17,263 nt of DNA from assembly GCA_003541445.1 (NCBI GenBank), contig DPMO01000166.1, forward strand, positions 1 through 17,263. Direction: 5' to 3'. Positions 13,560 to 17,263 of this stretch are shown here, one piece after another (within the stretch, counting starts at the first letter, position 1; every line of letters starts with the position of its first letter). Origin of the DNA: Clostridiales bacterium. GTDB taxonomy: Bacteria; Bacillota; Sulfobacillia; UBA995; UBA9673. The position numbers were made by a program, and so were the translations under genes. A model generated the notes under the pieces. The model was given only the letters and a program-made list of their open reading frames with translations. It did not search any database and had not been told where the DNA came from.

Positions 13560-13634
13560 TGGTGGGCGGACCGGGGATCGAACCCGGGACCTCTTGAATG
13601 TGAGTCAAGCGCTCTCCCGCTGAGCTATCCGCCC
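13560..13634 (-). tRNA. tRNA-Val (CAC)
   Basis: A 75-nt cloverleaf on the complement. The acceptor pairs GGGCGGA with TCCGCCC, the D-loop region is AGCTCAGCGGGAGAGC, and the anticodon stem-loop is CTTGA-CTCACAT-TCAAG with anticodon CAC. The T-arm has GGTTCGATCC and the 3' CCA is encoded. It is the last tRNA of the cluster. Its 3' end abuts the truncated HepT-like fragment. Confidence 0.95.
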
Positions 13635-13642
13635 ACCAATGA

Positions 13643-13717
13643 TGGTGACCCCACCGGGAATCGAACCCGGATTGCCACCTTGAAAGGGTGGTGTCCTAGC
13701 CGTTAGACCATGGGGCC
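13643..13717 (-). tRNA. tRNA-Glu (UUC)
   Basis: A 75-nt cloverleaf on the complement. The acceptor GGCCCCA pairs with TGGGGTC (one G-U). The anticodon stem-loop is CCACC-CTTTCAA-GGTGG with anticodon TTC, the T-arm has GGTTCGATTCC, and CCA is encoded. It is eight bases from tRNA-Val and 14 from tRNA-Met. Confidence 0.96.
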
Positions 13718-13731
13718 CTCTTGCTGTCAAG

Positions 13732-13806
13732 TGGTGCGCCCGGCAGGATTCGAACCTGCGGCCCGCCGGTTATGAGCCGGCTGCTCCACCGCTGAGCTAC
13801 GGGCGC
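13732..13806 (-). tRNA. tRNA-Met (CAU), elongator type
   Basis: A 75-nt cloverleaf on the complement. The acceptor GCGCCCG pairs fully with CGGGCGC. The anticodon stem-loop is GCCGG-CTCATAA-CCGGC with anticodon CAT, and CCA is encoded. Perfect pairing at 1-72 argues against an initiator tRNA. A tRNA-Ile with modified CAU anticodon cannot be fully excluded. It is the first tRNA of the three-gene transcript. Confidence 0.9.
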
Positions 13807-13817
13807 ACGCACTTCAC

Positions 13818-13823
13818 ATTATA
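13818..13823 (-). promoter_or_regulatory. -10 box of the tRNA cluster promoter
   Basis: A perfect TATAAT on the complement lies 11 bases upstream of the tRNA-Met 5' end, the right distance for a short tRNA leader. No strong -35 is seen at 17 bp; the best nearby is TATTGC. It should drive the Met-Glu-Val transcript leftward. Confidence 0.6.
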
Positions 13824-13870
13824 ACACGTCGTCAAATCACGCAATACCTGATGCCCCGCGACCGGCGCCT

Positions 13871-14368
13871 CTACTCCTGCCACTTCTCGTAGCAGACCAG
13901 CTCCTCGAGCGACTTCCGCGGCCGCAGGCGGCCCTTGTCGGCTGGGATGCCGACGGTCAGGAGCATGACGACCTTGACGTTCTCGGGCACCCCGACGACG
14001 GGCTTGACGGCCTCCTCGTCGAAGGCCCCGATCCAGCACGTCCCTAGCCCCTCCGCGTAGGCGGCCAGGGTCATATGGTCGATGGCGATGGCCACGTCCT
14101 CCGCGTGCCACCGGCGCTCGGGGTTCGTGGCACAGGCGACGATGACCGCCCCGGCCTCACCGACGAAGGCCTGCTGAGAGGCAGCCTCGGCCAGGCGCTT
14201 CTTCGTCTCCTCGTTCGTGACGACGATGAACCTGTACTCCTGCCTGTTGCCGGCCGACGGAGCCTTTTGCGCCGCCTCGAGGACCCGCCTCAGTTTCTCC
14301 TCCGGGACAGGCATCGGCACGTAGCTCCGGATGCTTCGCCTGCCGGCGATGGCCTCGAATACGTCCAC
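13871..14368 (-). CDS. Nitroreductase-family FMN oxidoreductase
   Basis: A 165-aa flavoenzyme that probably reduces nitro groups, quinones or similar acceptors with NAD(P)H, working as a cytosolic homodimer. The N-terminal FMN-phosphate motif RRSIRSY (10-16) and the following APSAGNRQEYRFIVV segment are diagnostic. The C-terminal part has the conserved GLGTCWIGAFDEEAVKPVVG block and the RKSLEELV region. Size is at the short end of the family. The start is GTG 14368, supported by GGGAGAGG seven bases upstream. It stands alone between the tRNA cluster and rarA. Natural substrate unknown. Confidence 0.92.
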   Translation of the reverse strand: MDVFEAIAGRRSIRSYVPMPVPEEKLRRVLEAAQKAPSAGNRQEYRFIVVTNEETKKRLAEAASQQAFVGEAGAVIVACATNPERRWHAEDVAIAIDHMTLAAYAEGLGTCWIGAFDEEAVKPVVGVPENVKVVMLLTVGIPADKGRLRPRKSLEELVCYEKWQE

Positions 14369-14474
14369 GCGTGAACCTCTCCCTTCCAGAAGCGTTCGAA
14401 TCTCTCTATCAGCCAGCCCAACATCGGTCTCCTAGTATGATAGCAGAATTCATGACAACAGCCGGACCGAGAAC

Positions 14475-15941
14475 TCACGTCTGCTTCGCTCCGGGAGGCC
14501 GCGAACCCTTCCCGCCGCCCCCGTAGACCGCCCTCAACTCCGGCCACCACCGCACGAGACGCTCCTTGAGGGTGACCTCGTAGCCGCTCTCCGACGGCCT
14601 GTAGTACCTCCCCCGCACCCTTCCCTCAGGAAGATACGGCTGTCTCACGTGGTGGCCAGGGTGGTCGTGCGGGTACAGGTACTTCCGCGCCGGCCGCCCT
14701 CCGGCGTCCCTCCCACTCCGCAGATGGGGCGGGACCGCGCCTCCGGCCTCGTTCTTCACGTCCTCGAGGGCCGTCTCGATGCCCATGTAGGCGGAGTTGC
14801 TCTTCGGCGCCGTGGCCACATACAGGGCGGCCTGGGCCAGCGGCAGCCGCCCTTCCGGCAGGCCGACGAGTTCGACGGCCTGGGCCGCCGAGACGGCCAC
14901 GGTCAGGGCCCGCGGGTCGGCGTTCCCCACGTCCTCGGCCGCGCAGATGACGATGCGCCGGGCGATGAAGCGCGGGTCCTCGCCGGCGTAGAGCATCCGG
15001 GCGAGCCAGTAGAGGGTGGCGTCCGGGTCCGAGCCGCGCATGCTCTTGATGAAGGCCGAGACGGTGTCGTAGTGCCCGTCGCCGGCGCGGTCGTAGGCCA
15101 GGGCCCGCCTCTGCACGGCCTCGACCACGGTCTCGAGGCCGATGAGGCGCCGTCCCGTCGCCGGGTCGGGGGTCGTGGCCCGGGCGGCCAGCTCGAGGGC
15201 GCTCAGAGCCGAACGGGCGTCGCCGTCGGCCACCCGCACGAGGTGTTCGAGGGCCTCGGGAGTGAGTTCGACCTTCATCCGGCCCAGCCCCCGCTCCTCG
15301 TCGGCCAGGGCCCGCCGGACCAAGGTGATCATGTCCCCCGGACCGAGCGGCTCGAGCCTGTAGACCCGGCAACGCGAGACCAGGGCCGAGTTCACCGTGT
15401 AGTAGGGGTTCTCCGTTGTCGCCCCGATGAGGATGACCGTTCCGTCCTCGACCGCCGGCAGGAGCGCGTCCTGCTGGGCCCTGTTGAACCGGTGGATCTC
15501 GTCGATGAAGACGATGGTCCGCCTCCGGTAGTGTGTCAGGCGGTGCCGGGCGTCCTCGATGAGCCTGCGGACGTCCCCCACTCCCGCCGAGACGGCGCTG
15601 AGCCTTTCGAAGTGGGCCTTCGTGTGGTTGGCGATGAGCCGGGCCAAGGTGGTCTTCCCCGTGCCCGCCGGCCCGGTGAAGATGAGGGAGGGCACGGCGT
15701 CGCTCTCGATGGCCCTCCGGAGGAGCGTCCCCGACCCGACGATGTGCTCCTGACCGACGAGCTCCTCGAACGAGCGTGGGCGCATCCTGGCCGCGAGCGG
15801 CATCTCCTTCCGGACCCGCTCCCGGCTGGCCTGCTCGAAGAGGTTCTCGTCAGCCGGGCCTCGCTCGTCCACCGGAAACCACCTCCCGGCGGCGGCCTCG
15901 CTCCGTGGGCTCCGATCGGAGCGCGACATGCGCGAACGCAT
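14475..15941 (-). CDS. rarA: Replication-associated recombination protein A (RarA/MgsA AAA+ ATPase)
   Basis: A 488-aa clamp-loader-like ATPase acting at stalled replication forks, tetrameric in characterised homologues. An N-terminal ~50-residue extension precedes [19 protein letters not shown], the usual start of the conserved core. It has Walker [10 protein letters not shown] (90-98), Walker [10 protein letters not shown] (144-152), sensor 1 GATTENP (173-179) and sensor 2 GDARSALS (240-247). The C-terminal tetramerisation region carries [13 protein letters not shown] and [11 protein letters not shown]. Start ATG 15941 is chosen because AAGGG lies five bases upstream. ATG 15929 has no such site, and the open frame up to 16022 lacks both site and homology. 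The family is usually ~425-450 aa, so the extension accounts for the extra length. Confidence 0.95.
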   Translation of the reverse strand: MRSRMSRSDRSPRSEAAAGRWFPVDERGPADENLFEQASRERVRKEMPLAARMRPRSFEELVGQEHIVGSGTLLRRAIESDAVPSLIFTGPAGTGKTTLARLIANHTKAHFERLSAVSAGVGDVRRLIEDARHRLTHYRRRTIVFIDEIHRFNRAQQDALLPAVEDGTVILIGATTENPYYTVNSALVSRCRVYRLEPLGPGDMITLVRRALADEERGLGRMKVELTPEALEHLVRVADGDARSALSALELAARATTPDPATGRRLIGLETVVEAVQRRALAYDRAGDGHYDTVSAFIKSMRGSDPDATLYWLARMLYAGEDPRFIARRIVICAAEDVGNADPRALTVAVSAAQAVELVGLPEGRLPLAQAALYVATAPKSNSAYMGIETALEDVKNEAGGAVPPHLRSGRDAGGRPARKYLYPHDHPGHHVRQPYLPEGRVRGRYYRPSESGYEVTLKERLVRWWPELRAVYGGGGKGSRPPGAKQT

Positions 15942-16035
15942 GTTCGCCCTTAACGATACTCTTCGACGCCCGGCGAGCATTGTCCTCTCGCCGCAAGGCT
16001 CTGTGCTCTCCCGCCGTGGCACGACCAGGTCGGTC

Positions 16036-17263
16036 TCACCGGGGGGCCTTCAGCGAGAGGCCGGAGCGCACGATGCTGGCCTTGACTGAAACGCGGATCT
16101 CGGCCGAGGCGAGGGCGTCGGGCCAGGAGCCCTCGTACCTCTTCCACAGCTCGGGCTGGCGGGCGCAGAGGGTGAAGCCGAAGCCGAAGGGGTCGGCTCG
16201 AAGGGATTGCGCCGTGCGGAAGGCCGCGGCGATATCGGCGGCCAGGACGCTCTCGAGCCTCCTCCCCACGTCCTCGAGGGTGGCGCCGACGGTGACGTCC
16301 GGTCCCCGGGGCTCTTCGCTCAGAGCCGCACGGCACTCCAGGCTGACCGTGAGCACGAGGCGGTCCCCTTCCTCGTGGGCCTTGACCTTCGAGCCGACCC
16401 CGAGGACCTCCACGGTCGAGTCCTGCCCGGACCCGGGAGGCCCGGGAATGACGACCGTCGCCCTTCGGCCCGCGCCCGCCACCCAAAGGGTGGCCCGGGT
16501 CTCCTCTTCGTCCATCCAGCCGACCAGCCTGTCGCCCTTGAACACCGCGCTACCCCTTACGTCGAACCGACGCGGTTCCTGTTCCTTCTCGGTAGCCGGC
16601 TCCTGGGCCTCGGGAGGCCGGGCCTCCATCTCCAGGAAGCCCGCCTGGGCGGTCCTGGATACGACAGCGGCCGCCGCCACGAGCGGGTCCTTGCCGGGGG
16701 TGGTGAGGTCGCGGAGGAACCGGTGCAGGCTCGTGTCCGGGGCCAGGGTCGTGGCCGACTGGAGCTCGAGGGTGTTGTCCAGGGCCGCCGCCGGCAGTTT
16801 CTCCAGTTCGCTCTCGGCGGCCAGGAGGTCGGCCGCACGGCCCCGCGCCACGAGGACCCTCGTCCGGGGGCGCGGCTCGCGCTGTCGGAAGAACCAGTCC
16901 ATGACGTCAGCGAGTCCCGCCCTGGCCAACTCCTCCCCGACCACCAGGACCCTGGCGTGCCCCCAGAACGGCCTCCTGCCGGCCACCTGGGCGAGAGCCC
17001 GCGTGGCGCCAGCGACGGTGGTCCCGGTGCTCGAGACCAGGCTGACCGCACGGGGGCTGCCTATCCCACCCTGCCCTGGAGCCTTGACCAGGGCGGGCTT
17101 GACGATCTGGGTGACCAGGAGGAGGCTCCCGTCAGGCTGGAGGTCGAGCCCGATGCCGGCGACGATGGCCAGGCGCTCGATCTCGTGCCGGTCCCAGCAG
17201 CCGGCGAGCAGGGTCGCCGCCAGGACCACCGCGAGCGCGAGGGCGGCCGCCCGGACCGCGCCC
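16036..17263 (-). CDS. Ger(x)C family spore germination lipoprotein (5' end outside window)
   Basis: The C-subunit of a GerA-type germinant receptor, a lipoprotein at the spore inner membrane working with A and B subunits. The lipobox LLAGC is followed by WDRHEIERLAIVAGIGLD, the family's classic mature N-terminus. The N-terminal domain runs to about residue 190 of the visible part. It is followed by the FDVRGSAVFKGDRLVGWMDEEETR motif at the domain boundary. The Spore_GerAC domain ends in RADPFGFG and WKRYEGSW-type motifs. The frame stays open to the window edge, reading RAAALALAVV before the lipobox, so the signal peptide starts beyond 17263. GTG 17229 would give too short a signal. The A and B subunit genes are expected upstream, off the window. 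It marks the organism as a spore former. Confidence 0.93.
   Translation of the reverse strand, partial: GAVRAAALALAVVLAATLLAGCWDRHEIERLAIVAGIGLDLQPDGSLLLVTQIVKPALVKAPGQGGIGSPRAVSLVSSTGTTVAGATRALAQVAGRRPFWGHARVLVVGEELARAGLADVMDWFFRQREPRPRTRVLVARGRAADLLAAESELEKLPAAALDNTLELQSATTLAPDTSLHRFLRDLTTPGKDPLVAAAAVVSRTAQAGFLEMEARPPEAQEPATEKEQEPRRFDVRGSAVFKGDRLVGWMDEEETRATLWVAGAGRRATVVIPGPPGSGQDSTVEVLGVGSKVKAHEEGDRLVLTVSLECRAALSEEPRGPDVTVGATLEDVGRRLESVLAADIAAAFRTAQSLRADPFGFGFTLCARQPELWKRYEGSWPDALASAEIRVSVKASIVRSGLSLKAPR

Noticed and set aside
13560..13806. CRISPR or other repeat interpretation of the structured block
   Set aside because: The repeated-looking GGTTCGAATC segments are T-arms of three consecutive tRNA genes, each folding into a complete cloverleaf.
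14649..15953. 434-codon open frame on the + strand over rarA
   Set aside because: It is antisense to intact RarA motifs; the protein would be Pro/Arg/Gly-rich without domains and has no ribosome-binding site.
15942..16022. Extension of RarA to an upstream start at 16022
   Set aside because: The extra residues are not RarA-like and no ribosome-binding site is seen, while AAGGG fits ATG 15941.

Overview
The window looks like a piece of a high-GC, spore-forming member of the Bacillota (Gram-positive Firmicutes lineage). The evidence is a Ger(x)C-type germination lipoprotein at the right edge, sigma-A-like promoters (TTGACA-17-TATCAT), tRNA genes with encoded CCA, and strongly GC-biased third codon positions. 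I cannot name the genus from sequence alone.

Left part (1-5605, all + strand): a decayed RelE/ParE toxin tail, a 12-TM MFS efflux pump, then a compact operon of TetR regulator, ABC ATPase, two ABC-2 permeases and a 47-aa membrane microprotein. The genes overlap or nearly abut, and a very stable GC hairpin follows. A textbook promoter and a 30-bp near-palindrome lie just before tetR, so the exporter is probably autoregulated by its own TetR. Centre (5606-10138): a structured 250-nt leader, a 211-aa beta-rich protein of unknown function, and a 1211-aa multicopper oxidase made of three two-cupredoxin repeats. One complete set of copper ligands is present, split between repeats I and II in permuted order. 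Size, lack of a signal peptide and the spore-former context recall the MnxG-type manganese oxidases of Bacillus spores; this is inference.

Accessory stretch (10264-13559): a frameshifted DUF2157-like membrane protein gene (- strand), DUF2442 with a collapsed DUF4160 partner, a GNAT acetyltransferase, an ICMT/NnrU-like membrane methyltransferase of visibly lower GC, and the first ~30 codons of a HepT-like gene. The GNAT gene is bounded by identical 10-mers (GTGTTAGGCG). It is followed by a 90-bp element with the architecture of an integron attC site, and a decayed attC-like element follows the methyltransferase gene. I read this as a short gene-cassette array without a visible integrase, ending at the 3' end of a tRNA gene.

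Right part (13560-17263, all - strand): tRNA-Met, tRNA-Glu and tRNA-Val in one cluster with a TATAAT promoter, a nitroreductase, the RarA/MgsA recombination-factor ATPase, and the Ger(x)C lipoprotein, which is cut by the window edge. This is ordinary chromosomal backbone. The best candidates for something new are the cassette-like array with its toxin-antitoxin debris and the permuted multicopper oxidase with its unknown partner.
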